DNA from: Silene conica
Lineage: Eukaryota; Streptophyta; Magnoliopsida; Caryophyllales; Caryophyllaceae
NCBI GenBank assembly: GCA_029255685.2
Contig: CM055312.2
Span: 2,070,649 to 2,134,648, forward strand
Length of the DNA stretch: 64,000 nucleotides
Reading direction: 5' to 3'
Under the pieces are notes generated by a model. It did no database searches and was not told the DNA's origin. It saw only the letters and a program-made list of their open reading frames with translations. The translations under genes and the position numbers were made by a program. Below are positions 30,001-39,000 of this stretch, in pieces (positions within the stretch are counted from its first letter, which is position 1; each line of letters starts with the position of its first letter).

Positions 30001-30263
30001 AAGATCAACAATAAAACAACAAAATTCAAATAAAATTATGAAAACAGCGTACAAATGCGAGCGACATTAGGATCCTGAGCTTGAATCTCATCAGCAGCCT
30101 GTAAAATAGCGTCGATATTAGAAGTACGACCGAGAGACGGCGGAACAGCGCCAGCAAGACCGCTAGGGTGACGCTCGTGACCAGTGCCGGTAGTGCGAAA
30201 TTGTTCGCGACGGAGTGTCGCGCGTACAAGGCGCTCCCAGTTGTCTTGTGCTCTGGGAGCCAT
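15..30263 (-). CDS. CALS10: Callose synthase 10-like (1,3-beta-glucan synthase, GT48), 42 exons, 3' end off window
   Basis: Makes callose (1,3-beta-glucan) from UDP-glucose at the plasma membrane or cell plate. Exons, in gene order: 30053-30263, 28115-28212, 27805-27968, 25843-25951, 25200-25304, 24805-24930, 23944-24033, 23191-23288, 22995-23112, 22721-22849, 20565-20641, 20406-20484, 19347-19439, 19170-19269, 18947-19070, 18677-18863, 18538-18590, 18392-18452, 18190-18271, 17445-17494, 13967-14053, 13730-13815, 13125-13152, 11535-11629, 11337-11418, 11097-11257, 10890-11010, 10689-10783, 10521-10611, 10258-10418, 10045-10154, 9818-9952, 9644-9712, 9384-9558, 6705-6822, 3133-3252, 2249-2364, 2081-2164, 1539-1651, 551-603, 158-334, 15-62. 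They sum to 4479 nt, 1493 codons without a stop; the family is about 1900 residues, so roughly 400 are outside. The ATG at 30263 opens MAPRAQDNWERLVRATLRRE, closest among GSL proteins I recall to Arabidopsis GSL8/CALS10 rather than GSL10/CALS9. All donors are GT except two GC. Exon edges were set by hand from phase and splice signals. Confidence 0.93.
4631..5999. mobile_element. Solo LTR of an LTR retrotransposon
   Basis: Begins TGATGCG and ends CGCATCA (TG...CA with inverted termini) and is flanked by the 5-bp direct repeat GTAAC (4626-4630 and 6000-6004), the hallmark of retroviral-type integration. There is an internal TATA-like ACTATAAATAGG near 5170. No gag/pol coding and no second LTR is present, so it is a solo LTR left by recombination. 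Without the nested Stowaway it is about 1.07 kb. Confidence 0.85.
5631..5926. mobile_element. Stowaway MITE nested in the solo LTR
   Basis: Terminal inverted repeats of 32 bp with one mismatch, starting CTCCCTCCTATT and running through the AACCTTCCCTATTT part, flanked by TA on both sides (5629-5630, 5927-5928). Size 296 bp, no coding capacity. TA target and CTCCCTCC ends are typical of Tc1/mariner-derived Stowaway elements. Confidence 0.92.
7306..7385. repeat. GGCGC-rich short repeat patch
   Basis: A GC-rich run of GGCGC/GCGCC words in an AT-rich intron. A weaker patch of the same style occurs at 27040-27095. It looks like the end of a dispersed plant repeat; class not determined. Confidence 0.3.
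7774..8039 (-). mobile_element. tRNA-derived SINE with 15-bp target-site duplication
   Basis: Flanked by the perfect direct repeat ATAATTGATATTGTT (7759-7773 and 8040-8054). Read on the minus strand it opens with a tRNA-like head: A-box-like GAGTCTAGTGGTTAATT, then B-box GGTTCAAGCC. It ends in a short A run after GTTCCCTCGTCACC. This 3' end recalls Au-type plant SINEs. It sits in the CALS10 intron 6823-9383. Confidence 0.9.
8541..8729. mobile_element. Decayed Stowaway-like MITE
   Basis: Left end CTCCCTCCTAGTCTGCCTAT and a partly matching inverted right end (sharing GTCTGCCTAT and the CCTCTTTCC region). Arms are about 34 bp with several mismatches. No clean TA duplication. Confidence 0.6.
8935..9035 (+). 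repeat. SINE-like 3' fragment ending in TTG repeats
   Basis: Contains GTAGCCGACTCCAAATC and then TTTTGGGATTAAGGCTTTG followed by TTG units, a common 3' end among plant SINEs. A shorter relative lies at 39330-39380 (AGCCGATCCAAATCATAT). No target duplication found. Confidence 0.5.
11335..11336 (-). other. GC splice donor of the intron 11258-11336 (CALS10)
   Basis: Exon 25 must end in AAG so that the reading SSK-ILMAVDLA continues in frame into exon 26. The bases that follow are GCATGA, so the donor is GC, not GT. The only nearby GT would break the frame. The acceptor is a normal CAG. Confidence 0.8.
11757..11950 (-). repeat. Dispersed SINE-like repeat
   Basis: Carries GGCTCCCGCAAATTGCGGGG next to CAACAACATTACC. 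The same block occurs in the opposite orientation at 25437-25515, and the body (GAAAGAAGC...CACTTTAGTGAG) recurs at 7600-7720. Looks like a short retroposon family with a TTG-rich tail. Confidence 0.45.
12135..12861. mobile_element. PIF/Harbinger-type MITE (727 bp)
   Basis: Begins GGGGGCATATGG and ends with the complement of GGGGGCGTTTGG, flanked by TAA on both sides (12132-12134, 12862-12864). The interior is rich in CCACCA and open in several frames but shows no transposase. It sits in the CALS10 intron 11630-13124. Confidence 0.75.
14249..14347. repeat. Long hairpin (about 37-bp arms)
   Basis: Left arm 14249-14285 starts AAATAGTGACCATTTTATG; right arm 14310-14347 is its near complement ending in ATGGTCGCTATTT. 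A 24-base loop separates them. Outer sequence is also partly inverted, so it may be a small fold-back MITE. Related ATGGTCAC words recur at 42340-42440. Confidence 0.7.
16538..16724. mobile_element. hAT-type MITE with CTATGTTACTC ends
   Basis: Termini CTATGTTACTCAGACTC and its inverted counterpart, with the perfect 8-bp direct repeat CTAGTCTC on both flanks (16530-16537, 16725-16732). Internal CACGGGTACG words. 187 bp, non-coding. Eight-base duplications are typical of hAT. Confidence 0.85.
19911..20231. repeat. Local direct duplication (~145-bp offset) in a CALS10 intron
   Basis: Copy A 19911-20034 and copy B 20054-20231 share ATGAAGATAATGCCTTTGTA and the block ending ACACATGCTA...CACCCCC. 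Copy B carries about 50 extra bases in the middle. Lies in the intron 19440-20405. Confidence 0.85.
20642..22720. other. CALS10 intron (2.1 kb) between exons 11 and 10
   Basis: No exon found. Holds a CCACC/CTCC-rich stretch (20840-21030), a GA microsatellite near 21049-21068, and the small MULE-type MITE at 22463-22614. Otherwise AT-rich without recognisable features. Confidence 0.7.
22463..22614. mobile_element. Short MULE-type MITE with 9-bp target duplication
   Basis: Inverted ends share GGTTACCGAATTC; flanks are the perfect 9-bp direct repeat GAGTGCACC (22454-22462, 22615-22623). 152 bp, non-coding. Nine-base duplications point to Mutator-like transposition. Confidence 0.85.
24211..24556. 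repeat. Tandem duplication with an internal hairpin
   Basis: Copy A 24211-24353 and copy B 24372-24556 both start TGTCAAGGAACTGCAGACAA and end AATATAGATTGA. Across the junction a 23-bp inverted repeat (24352-24375 with 24406-24428, ACATGTCATTTCC...) can fold. In the CALS10 intron 24034-24804. Confidence 0.85.
25198..25199 (-). other. GC splice donor of the intron 24931-25199 (CALS10)
   Basis: Exon 5 ends in CCAGAG (protein VFPE) and exon 6 opens with GTTAGAGCT (VRAAIS). The intron starts GCAAGA, close to the AG|GCAAGT form typical of GC-AG introns. No GT that keeps frame and family sequence is near. The first U-strand GT lies well downstream. Confidence 0.85.
25437..25515 (+). repeat. SINE-like repeat end (CCCGCAATTTGCGGGAGCC)
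   Basis: Matches, in opposite orientation, the repeat at 11757. Followed by GGGTAATGTTGTTG. A diverged piece (GGCGGGAGCTATTGAGGCAC) is at 26629-26650. Confidence 0.45.
26284..26476. repeat. Dispersed repeat, copy 1
   Basis: Contains CCATCCTAAAACCAATTGGT and TTATTCTACCGATGTGGG; the same order is found at 43461-43800. Lies in the CALS10 intron 25952-27804, which otherwise holds only a GC-rich patch (27040-27095) and AT-rich sequence. Confidence 0.7.
29241..29990. repeat. Array of four diverged ~150-225-bp repeats in CALS10 intron 1
   Basis: Copies start near 29241, 29467, 29655 and 29799. Each carries ACCAGATTCACAACCTTA-like sequence, then CTCCAACACTTCAC, then ACCGCGC and CATAAAACGATAACAC-like words. 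A second pair of local repeats precedes it (28490-28610 with 28990-29110). The intron spans 28213-30052. Confidence 0.75.
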
Positions 30264-30480
30264 TGTTGCGTAAGCTTTGAAGGAAATCCCTGATTTGGTT
30301 GAATAAAAATGAAAACCTAGAAATGAATGATGGGATCTTTGGGGAATGATGGAAAGAGGAAAGTGAGGAGTGTGATAACTGACAGTCTTAAGCAAAAGGG
30401 AAGGGGGATAAAGTAGTGTTGTTTGTGTTGGTGTAAGTGTAATGGTGTTGGTCAAGTTCGAATGTAGGACTTTATTCATT
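30264..30480 (-). promoter_or_regulatory. Likely CALS10 5' leader and core promoter
   Basis: Region directly upstream of the ATG at 30263 on the minus strand. CT- and CA-rich leader typical of plant 5' UTRs; the frame upstream of the ATG stays open but offers no better start. No clear TATA box picked out. Confidence 0.4.
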
Positions 30481-30743
30481 TGTTTAATGGGTACATGGGA
30501 ATATTAGGATTCTTTCAGGAGGTCTTATTTAGGTATTTGTTAATTAGTACCCTCTAATTACGAGTTGGTCCTATTTAAAGGCCATTTTTATTTAATATAG
30601 TGAATTAATACCGAGTATATTTAGAGGGTGTTTGGTTTACCCGTTTTAGATATAAGGTATGGTTATAAAATGAGCTAAACACACGCTGGTTTGTTTTATC
30701 TTTTTTATAATTTTAAACTCATACACACGGATTTTAAAAACTC

Positions 30744-32040
30744 TACTTAAAACTTTGTCAAGACTTTATCCTACGAGTTTCCAGAGTTTGAAGACTGTGG
30801 CACACCAGCTTTCTACTAACTTTCATTATTTTTTTTATTGTTCAGACTCACCACAAACCCACCACAGACTTTATACATAATTCGTCGGACTAACCTAGGG
30901 ATGGCAGCGGGTCGGGTACCCAACCCAGACCCTTAGGATCGGACCCTAATGGGTCGGGTATGGGTTTGAATATTTGGGACCCGGTCGGGTATGGGTCGGG
31001 TATAAAAAATGTAGGGTCGGGTCTGGGTCTAACTATTGAGACCCGCCCCGCCCCGTGGACCCGTGTATTTTTAAAAAAAAAAAAAAAATTAAAATCACAA
31101 ATCAACTAGTCAACTTACGTTCCCAGGGTCATTTTTTAAAATACTCTCTTCTCTTATGATGTTTGGGACTAACAGTGAATGTCATTAGAACTACATGTGA
31201 GCTAAAATAATAGCTGTGATGTCGCGTCTATCATGAAATTGTTCCTTAATCAACATGGAGAGGACCTCTTTACAATTGTAAGATTAAAAATATATGTTTA
31301 GTTGCTTACAATTGGTGGTTTGCTGGTACATTGGTACCTCATGTTTCTCATAATACTTTAATAGGGACATGTGAGATTAAAAATATAAGCTTACAGTTGG
31401 TTTGATTAGGTTTGTTAATTGTCAAACAATTTCTTTGTGTTTGGTATTTGTAATTTGTAAGAGATTTAAGAATTTTTCCAAGACTTTGTAATACTTTAAT
31501 TAAGACTTTGTAATTTAATTTAAACCTTGGTACATTTTATCGAAGGATTCGTTAAAAAACGTTGGACCCTAGGGTAGACCCTACCCAGACCCGGACCCGT
31601 TAGGGTCGGGTATGGGTCCATTGATTTCAGACCCTGCCGGGTATGGGCCGGGTATGGGTCTAAGGATTTTTAGGCCGGGTCGGGTCGGGTCTTGTCAGAC
31701 CCTACCCAGACCCTACCCATTGCCATCCCTAGACTAACCTCAGACTTTACCTTTTTTACATTACATTTTTTTTTTAAAAAATGACACATGACAACTACTC
31801 ATTGGATAATTTCAGTGGAAAGTGGTCAATACTCACCCAAACTTTTAAGTTGAGTATTGGATTTCCAAGACTCAACTTAGGACTTTCTTAAAACTTTGTT
31901 AGATAATTGGTAGTTTTGGGTGAGTTTTGTTTTGAGAAATAAGGTATAAAGTCTGAGGTGAATCTGGGGTGGGTTTACTCTGAATAATAGAATAATAATA
32001 AAAGTTAGTGGAAAGCTGATTTGACAGAGTTTTAAAACTT
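30744..32040. repeat. Fold-back element interrupted by an hAT element
   Basis: Left arm about 30760-30885 and right arm about 31930-32030 are inverted versions of each other (shared CAGCTTTC, ACTAACTTT, AAACCCACC, CAGACTTTATAC). The hAT element 30896-31731 sits between them. Arms are diverged, so limits are approximate. Confidence 0.55.
30896..31731. mobile_element. Non-autonomous hAT element (836 bp)
   Basis: Perfect 11-bp terminal inverted repeats TAGGGATGGCA/TGCCATCCCTA, flanked by the 8-bp direct repeat GACTAACC (30888-30895, 31732-31739). Both subterminal regions are packed with GGGTCGGGTA words, likely transposase-binding repeats. No transposase coding. Confidence 0.9.
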
Positions 32041-32189
32041 TGGTGAGCCGTACTAATAATGTTACCCTGATGTCTTCAATTTGTTCTAAACTAATACGAG
32101 ATGGTAGTGCATAATCTATCACCTTATTAATGCATAGTACCATAAAACTTAATTGACAAATAATTTAACATATTAATTTAATTAACTGA

Positions 32190-32425
32190 TAAACCTTAAG
32201 TTATTTCAATAAAACATATTAATAATTGATAAGCAATTAAATTACTTTGCTAATTGAAAATTATGATATATTGTTCAAGGTTTTAGAGCAATTATGTTTG
32301 ATTTCAAGAAAAAAGGTTGATTAAGAGTTAATTCGTTAAAGTTTAAGAGAAAAGGTATATATGGAAAATGAATGAAAAAATATATGTGAAAGAGTAAAGT
32401 CCGTATGTGAAAAGGTAATTGCGAA
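32190..32425. repeat. Dispersed repeat related to 34980-35215
   Basis: Shares TTTCAATAAAAC, TATTAATAAT and the end GTGAAAGAGTAAAG with the right arm of the fold-back at 34165-35215. Its end is also the inverted counterpart of 34168-34205 (CACATACGGAT-TTTACTCTTTC). AT-rich, non-coding. Confidence 0.6.
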
Positions 32426-33073
32426 ATAGAAATATCCATATAATTAATTTTTCTTCTAAAATATTTATTTCCGTAAAAAATATAAGCAATTATTTTTCTT
32501 CAATGCTTTTATTTATACACTTAAGAATAGATATTATGATATTGAAAATAAATTAGAATTTACAAAAATAAAATATATATTTTAAATAATTAATATATGA
32601 AAATTTAAAAGAGAAATATTGTATATATGTAAATGGTATAAACTCAATAAAATAGCCATACAGAACGATTTTATTCCTCATCCCAAATTGAACCAAACAC
32701 AAAGTATCGTGAATCGATTTCCAAACCTATATCACCCTGATTTGATTCCTGATTCTATACCGTTGATATCGATACCTTTGTATGAATCAAACACCCTTAT
32801 AGAGTCACACATGTTTTTTTATTTTCATTTTTATTTTAATTGTGTGTAAGAGACATCTTAAGTTTAGACTTGAGACCGTCTTAAACAATAAATGGTGATA
32901 ATTAAGTTATTTATATGGTTGGTCTCTTATAAATCGGTTAGATAAATGGTGTACAAAATGGATCACAGTAATATAAAGTCACAATTTTTAGTTGAAGACG
33001 GGTACTAGATGACACAACCTAAAGACGGATAGTGCTCCTCTCACAAAACGTAAAAGGAAATACCCATAGAATG

Positions 33074-33855
33074 CTCCATTTCCTCTCACTTATTTTTCTA
33101 CTTGTGTACAGGGCCGGCTTTTAGCTTGTGCGGCCCGTGCGGTCGCACAGGGCCCCCAATTGTGGAGGGCCCAATAAAGTGTTAAATTGTACATATAACT
33201 AGAAGGGTGTTCATATAGTAGCATATTGAAACTAATCTGGTGGTTGAAACCTTGCATTTGTTCCAAACAACGCGGGTTCGATTCCCAAACAACCTCTTTC
33301 TTATATTTTTTTTATTCTTTTATTTTGCCTTCATGATAAAATCATCTTGAGTTTTTTATTCTTTTATTTTGCCTTCATGATAAAATCATCTTGAGTTTTA
33401 CACGTTTGACAGTTTATCGGATCCTTTAATTTTTCTCATATATCACGTAAAAATAGTTTTTATTTATATTATTGAATGTAATTTCACCATTTAAACTACT
33501 CAAAAATATTCATTTGACAAGTGAATATATATATATATTCATTTTTTTGTAGTTTAAAACTTAAATTTTAACTTTATATAATTTATTATTGTTTATAATA
33601 AATAATATTGTTTTAATAATAATCACATTCAAACGAAAAGACTATAAAAAAGGGCCTCATTTGAAATTTCGCACAGGGCCACCAAAATCTCGGAGACGGC
33701 CCTGCTTGTGTAGTTGTAAGACAAACATATCCGTCTTCAACTTGCAATACTCATTAATATAAAACTCCATTTCCTCTCACTTATTTTTCTATTTGTGTGT
33801 AGTTGTAAGACAAACATATCCGTCTTCAACTTGCAATACTCATTGATATAAAACT
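33074..33855. repeat. Tandem duplication of a ~90-bp unit, first copy split by hAT
   Basis: Unit begins CTCCATTTCCTCTCACTTAT and includes AAGACAAACATATCCGTCTT. Copy 1 is 33074-33764 with the hAT 33109-33704 inside; copy 2 is 33765-33855 without it and shows the empty site. Confidence 0.85.
33109..33704. mobile_element. Non-autonomous hAT element with tRNA-like block (596 bp)
   Basis: Ends CAGGGCCG.../...CGGCCCTG and 8-bp direct repeat CTTGTGTA (33101-33108, 33705-33712). Inside, 33236-33290 looks like a tRNA gene half: TCTGGTGGTTG (A-box-like) and GGGTTCGATTCCC (B box). It also holds a 44-bp tandem duplication (33309-33351, 33353-33395). Confidence 0.88.
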
Positions 33856-34164
33856 GACTCATTTAACCAAATGGTGTTAATCCAACTGCTTTAAATCTTA
33901 AAGTTTGCAGAAATGCGGGAGTTATGGTCCCACATGCAAACCAAACCCTGCGAATTCACAAGAATTGAAAATTCATTATTCATTTAAACTTGAAATTTTC
34001 GAGAACTCAAGCCCTTATACTAGAGAATGGTTCGGCCTATTATGGTGTTTAGAGTAGTAAAATTTTTAGAATATTTATAATGTAAACCATAATCGACCCT
34101 AATTGACTATGTTTACTAACCTCTTTAAAAAGAGGAACATCCTAAAGCCATTGTTTTAGGGACG

Positions 34165-35215
34165 TGCTTTTTCACATACGGATTTTACTCTTTCACATAC
34201 GATTTTGACCACGCTGCCCTTGTCATTTCTCATTCACTCAATTGATTTTTTTCTCGTCTTTCGTCCCCTTAAACAAAAACACAAACCAACTACCCCGTTC
34301 CCGTTTACCGCCCCACCGTCACCACCTCTGTCTCCTGCTCCGACCTTCCCATCTCGTTCCCCCTGTCTGGCAGCCACCTCCCCATGCGCCGACATCCCCA
34401 CCGGGGTCCTCCCTCCCCTTGCGCCGACATCCCTATTGGCGTCCTCCTTGCCCCACCCCCTTCCCCGTACCCCCTGCTCCGACCTTCCAACCTGTTCCCA
34501 ATGTCCTGCTGCCCCCCCCTCCCTCTGCGTCGACATCCCCACCGGCGTCTCCCCTCCCTTTGCGCCGACATCCCTATTGCCGTCCTCCCTGTCCCACCCT
34601 TCCCCCTCGCCCTACGCCGACTTCTCCTTCGTCGTTCTCCCTGTCCCACACCCTCTCCCCCTGATTTTTTTAATTAACTAATTTCTACCTTTTTTTGGTT
34701 TATTTATTTTTAATTAATTAATTTTTCTCTTTTGAATTAGTTTGTTATTCAAAAAAACGAAAGAGAAAGGGTGACACAACAAAGTAGCAAACACACACAT
34801 AAACACAAAACGCACAAAGACACTAAATTCGCCGGACGTTGACAACTCAAACCCAATGGTGCCGACAACCCGGAAACTTGATACCGACAACCCAAAGACT
34901 TCGACCACCATAATTAACCGCCGTCAAGTCATCCACAATCACAATGCCACAAACCGTAATTAACATTGACTCTATGTATATAATTGAAGTAAAATATAAA
35001 CTTAATAATTTCAATAAAACGTATTAATAATCGTTAATAAACAATATTATTGAGAATCATAATTCATTGTTTAAGTTTTAAGAGTAATTAATTCAATTTT
35101 AGGGTAAAGATGATACTTTTGTTTATATTGAGGAAAGAGGGTTTATGTTTAGAAAAGGGTAGGTATAAAAATTTTATGGAAAAAATGTAGGTGAAAAAGT
35201 AAGTTGATATTTTAA
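34165..35215. repeat. Fold-back element with GC-rich core
   Basis: Left end TTTTTCACATACGGATTTTA is inverted relative to the right end near 35160-35215. The core 34290-34660 is very CT/GC rich and has a repeated GCGCCGACATCCC unit (34386, 34420, 34527 with one change, 34561), arranged as a duplicated pair about 141 bp apart. Open frames through the core are proline-rich and have no homology I know; I treat them as non-coding. Confidence 0.5.
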
Positions 35216-35329
35216 ATGTCCTCTTTTAAATTATGTGAAAAAAAAAATAAATAAATTTACGAGTGAGCTGACCAACCCCACATAACAACAATAGCGTATC
35301 CAAAATTCACTATTCCTAACGTTCCCTTC

Positions 35330-35465
35330 ATTCATCTCTCGTCTTCCTCTCCGCCAGATTATCGCAATTCAATTATACCGCTAAAACCCTAGACAATTCA
35401 ACTCAAACCCCATTAATCACTAAAATCAACAAATTAATTACTCCGCATTACAGTAATTATTATCA
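35330..35465 (+). promoter_or_regulatory. Likely 5' UTR exon of the first B3 gene
   Basis: CT-rich leader with a telo-box AAACCCTA (35384-35391), ending at a donor-like CAG|GTATTACC at 35466. It would be joined to the ATG exon at 36030 by removing a 5' UTR intron. Telo-boxes are common in plant leaders/promoters. Exact start not determinable. Confidence 0.4.
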
Positions 35466-36029
35466 GGTATTACCTTCATCACGTCTTTTCCTTTTACTGT
35501 TGCTGGTTTGTTTTCATATGTAATGTTGTTTTTAAGTCTTTTTGTAATTTTGTGTCGGATTTAGCAACTTTACGTATGTGCCCAAATAACATATTCCCCG
35601 TCTCGTATATTTGTAAACCTTTTATTCTTTACGAGAAGTATTTTAACTATATTTAGGTAAACAATTGATCGGGACGAAGGAAGAACGGATACTCTCTAAG
35701 TTTCGTATAAAATTGCCGGTGAGAGACTGAGAGAGTTGCATCCTTTCATTGAATGCGGCATTGAATGCTAAAGTTCTTTTTAGGAAGAAGTGTTGCATGC
35801 AATAAATAGGCACAAATTCTCGTTTAAGACGGAAGTACGTAAGACGGGTCAAATAATAACGAGTTTTGAGGTCTCTTAATCATTGTAGTGTTTGGAAATT
35901 GGAATGTCATTGGGTTCTGTGTTGTTGTTGTTGTTGTAGTAGTTGTTGTTGATGAGGGTAATGTCCCACTTGTGGTAGCTGACAGTGTATTTGTATGCAG
36001 CTGGGGTAACTGTTTGAAGTTTTTCAGTT

Positions 36030-39000
36030 ATGGAAAGCAAGGGGGAGGCGTGTGCTGAGTGCACACGGAGCTGTTTTTCGCTTCACAGGGCGAAGCTTGA
36101 TCCGTATCCCATAGTGTGCTCATTCTTCAAAGTGATGTTTGGCAAACAGTTTAATGAGGAGCTGGTATGATCATCATCAACTCCCGTGTTCTAGTCGTGG
36201 TTTTAAATTTTAATTGCTTATTAGAGTCTTGTGTAGCGTCTGAGTGTTAGGCCCTGTTCTTTTCGCTGAAACGGGTTGAATTGAATTAATTGGAATAGAG
36301 CTTAATTGAACTAAATTGAGTGAAATTAAGGTGAACTGAATTTAGTTGAATTAAAAGTTAATTTTGTGAAGAGATTAACTGGACCTAACTGATTGAACGT
36401 AAATAAAACTTAACGGAATACAACCAAACAAAATTGAAAGGCGCTTAAATTAAGCCAGAAAGAACAGAGCCTAATTAGTTATATTCGATTAGATGTTGCT
36501 AATTGTGGAATTTTATTGTGCATTCGTTCTAATTATGCACTTTTCAGCTTGCGATTTCCTATGGCTAATTACCTTTTGTGTCTGTAGCTTGTGCCTCCTA
36601 GATTTACGAAAACTCTTAAATCATTGGAGGGGAAAGATACATATCTTGAGGATTCAACTGGGCAGAAATGGGATGTACACCTCTCAAGAGTAAATGGCTC
36701 TCTTGTCATTAAACGTGGATGGCACGAGTTTTCACAAGATCATGGCATTGAGATAGGTGATTTTGTGGTGTTCCATTATATCAGAGGATCTCATTTTAAC
36801 GTTCAAATTTTCACTAGAAGTGGGTGTGAAAGGCCAGTGCTTTTCTCTGAAATGAACTATCAGAACAAAAGGGTAAAAGCTACCAAAGATTCTGATGCCA
36901 GAAGAGGTTCTGATGGTATTTCTAACTCAGAGGCTCGCACAGAAGAACTCGCAGGTTCTCGCATGGCTGCTGGACTCGATGTTAATAGTGTCAAAAGCCA
37001 GGATGATGTGAGAAGGTCTTCACCCCCGGCTGAAGATAGTCCAGCTAAAGGAAACACTCGCAAAAAGAACCAAGTGGCTCCCGTAGAGGATTTTTTAGTG
37101 GAGCCATACTTCATGACTGGCAGAAGCACGAGCTTCTCTAGAGAAGATGATAGAGACTATCTGTTTGATCTATCTGCCTTTGAGATGCCTACCAAGAAAG
37201 CTCGTACTGAAGAAACAAGTATAATTGAAGTGAACAGATGTCAAAAGTTTAACCAGTTGCAATATGCTCAGATTGGAAGTACTTCAGTTAATATTGTGGT
37301 ACCTGAAACGAGCCCTCTGTTAGCCTCAAGTTAGTCCCCTGAGTTATACCAGACCAGTTAGAGTTTGATTTTGTAAGATCATATCCAACATGTTTTTGTT
37401 ACTCATGTACGGCTCTTTGGCTTCTTTCATAGATGAAGCTTGTTTGGCGATTGAGGAAGCTAATTTGCTGCTCAAAAGTAGTGCGGACGTCCCCGTGCCA
37501 TTAAACAGTAATATACTGCAGCGAGTTGTTAAACCAATTGCGATGGAGTTTCCAGCTGAAGCAGCAAACAGTGAGCTGCCTGGTATATAAGTTCTTTGCT
37601 CTTTTTTCTCTTCTCCTTTTTCTTTTGCAATTGAGAATTTGAGATTGTTGCACGAAGCTTTCCGTGGCAGAAATTACACTTATCATCTGTTAATTGATAT
37701 TAGAGACTCGCAATTCTATGGTTTTGGATTATGATCGAATAATCACTAAACTGGTTGCACTTCTTTTATTGTGATTTAACAATTAACGGTGCAATTGTCA
37801 AATCTCAACTCAATGTTCATTATGGAAGCTGTTAAGTCACTTGGGGAATGTCGTCGTTGTCACTAATTTTTGATTCACTCTATTTGTATGTTGATTAGTT
37901 CTTCTGCTCATCAGGTTCAAGAAAGAATATAGTTAAGAAAGATCAGCCCTGTCAGAACAACAGTGGTTGTACGGTGGCTCATAATTCCTGCAATGTTCCA
38001 AGGGAAATTGTTGTATCTCGCTTGAAGGAGCCTAGGTCTAACATTGAACATCTTTGCAATTTTTATGACAAAGTTTCAACTGTTGATGGTTTTCTTGAGA
38101 AAGTGGTGAAGCCAGAACCTGTTGATTTTTATGATTCTACATCGGCATTTACGATCAAAATCACATGTTCTGAACAGGACGATAGTGAACCTTTTCTTGT
38201 AAGTCTAATCTGATGCCCCCTTACTGCTGACACGTGTTATCTTTAGATGGTCCACTGTCAATTGCTGTTCATGTTGAATTTTTCATGTTTAAGTATCAAT
38301 TGCTGTTCATGTTGAATTTTTCATGTTTAAGTATCAATTTAACCATCCTCTGAAATGTTGTAAAATCTATTCTGATAAGAATCCAAACTTGTTTTCTCGT
38401 TTGGAGATGCTGCTAACACTGTTTGTGGCTAAATTTTTTGAGATAGCTTGCCTTCAAATTTTTCGTGTTGGCCCTGTTTGCCAAACGGCATAAGCAGATT
38501 CATAATAGTAGATAACGTTAGCATAATACGGTTAGTAGATTTTAATAGCAGGTTTGACTATTAAATTAAATTAGCAGATTAAAAAAGGGTGTTTGGTAAA
38601 TAGCAGATTACATGATAATTAGAACGGTTTCATGTATAAATTGAATATGCTAATACAATATAGCAGCATATTCAAAAATAGTAAATTTCGATCAATATGC
38701 TAACAAAATATGCTGTTTACCAAATACATGAAAATAGTTGATTGATTGGCCAACCTAGTAATTATGGCGGAATCTACTAATTTATTTCAATATGCTATTT
38801 ACCAAACACCGCCTAAGTATCAATTTAACCATCCTCTGAAATGTTGTAAGATCTATTCTGATAGTGTGTGTAATTTTTAAGATGCAATTTCTGCTACCAA
38901 ATAAGCAGAGCTTACCCATTCCGTTCTGTTGCTTAAGTAAGACACTTAGCAAGTGACTTCAATAGGATTTAACTAGTTAACTTCTTTTTTTAATTCCTAA

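Larger units (their letters stand above)
22721..30263 (-). other. CALS10 N-terminal cytosolic region (exons 1-10)
   Basis: Residues 1-416 of the callose synthase. It starts with the callose-synthase N-terminal (Vta1-like) region (GLAGAVPPSLGR at about 35-46) and continues to the FKS1-type segment SLYFLIWGEAANVRF at about 347-361 in the exon at 22995-23112. Family knowledge places this part in the cytosol ahead of the first membrane spans, as a regulatory/assembly portion. Exons are short (90-211 nt) and separated by introns of about 80 nt to 2.1 kb. Confidence 0.8.

Noticed and set aside
30890..31105. Frame with repeated PDP/GSDP words
   Set aside because: Translation of the GGGTCGGGTA repeats of the hAT end.
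34205..34681. Long proline-rich open frames on both strands
   Set aside because: All frames are open because the sequence is CT-rich and repetitive; no known domain, no splice context.
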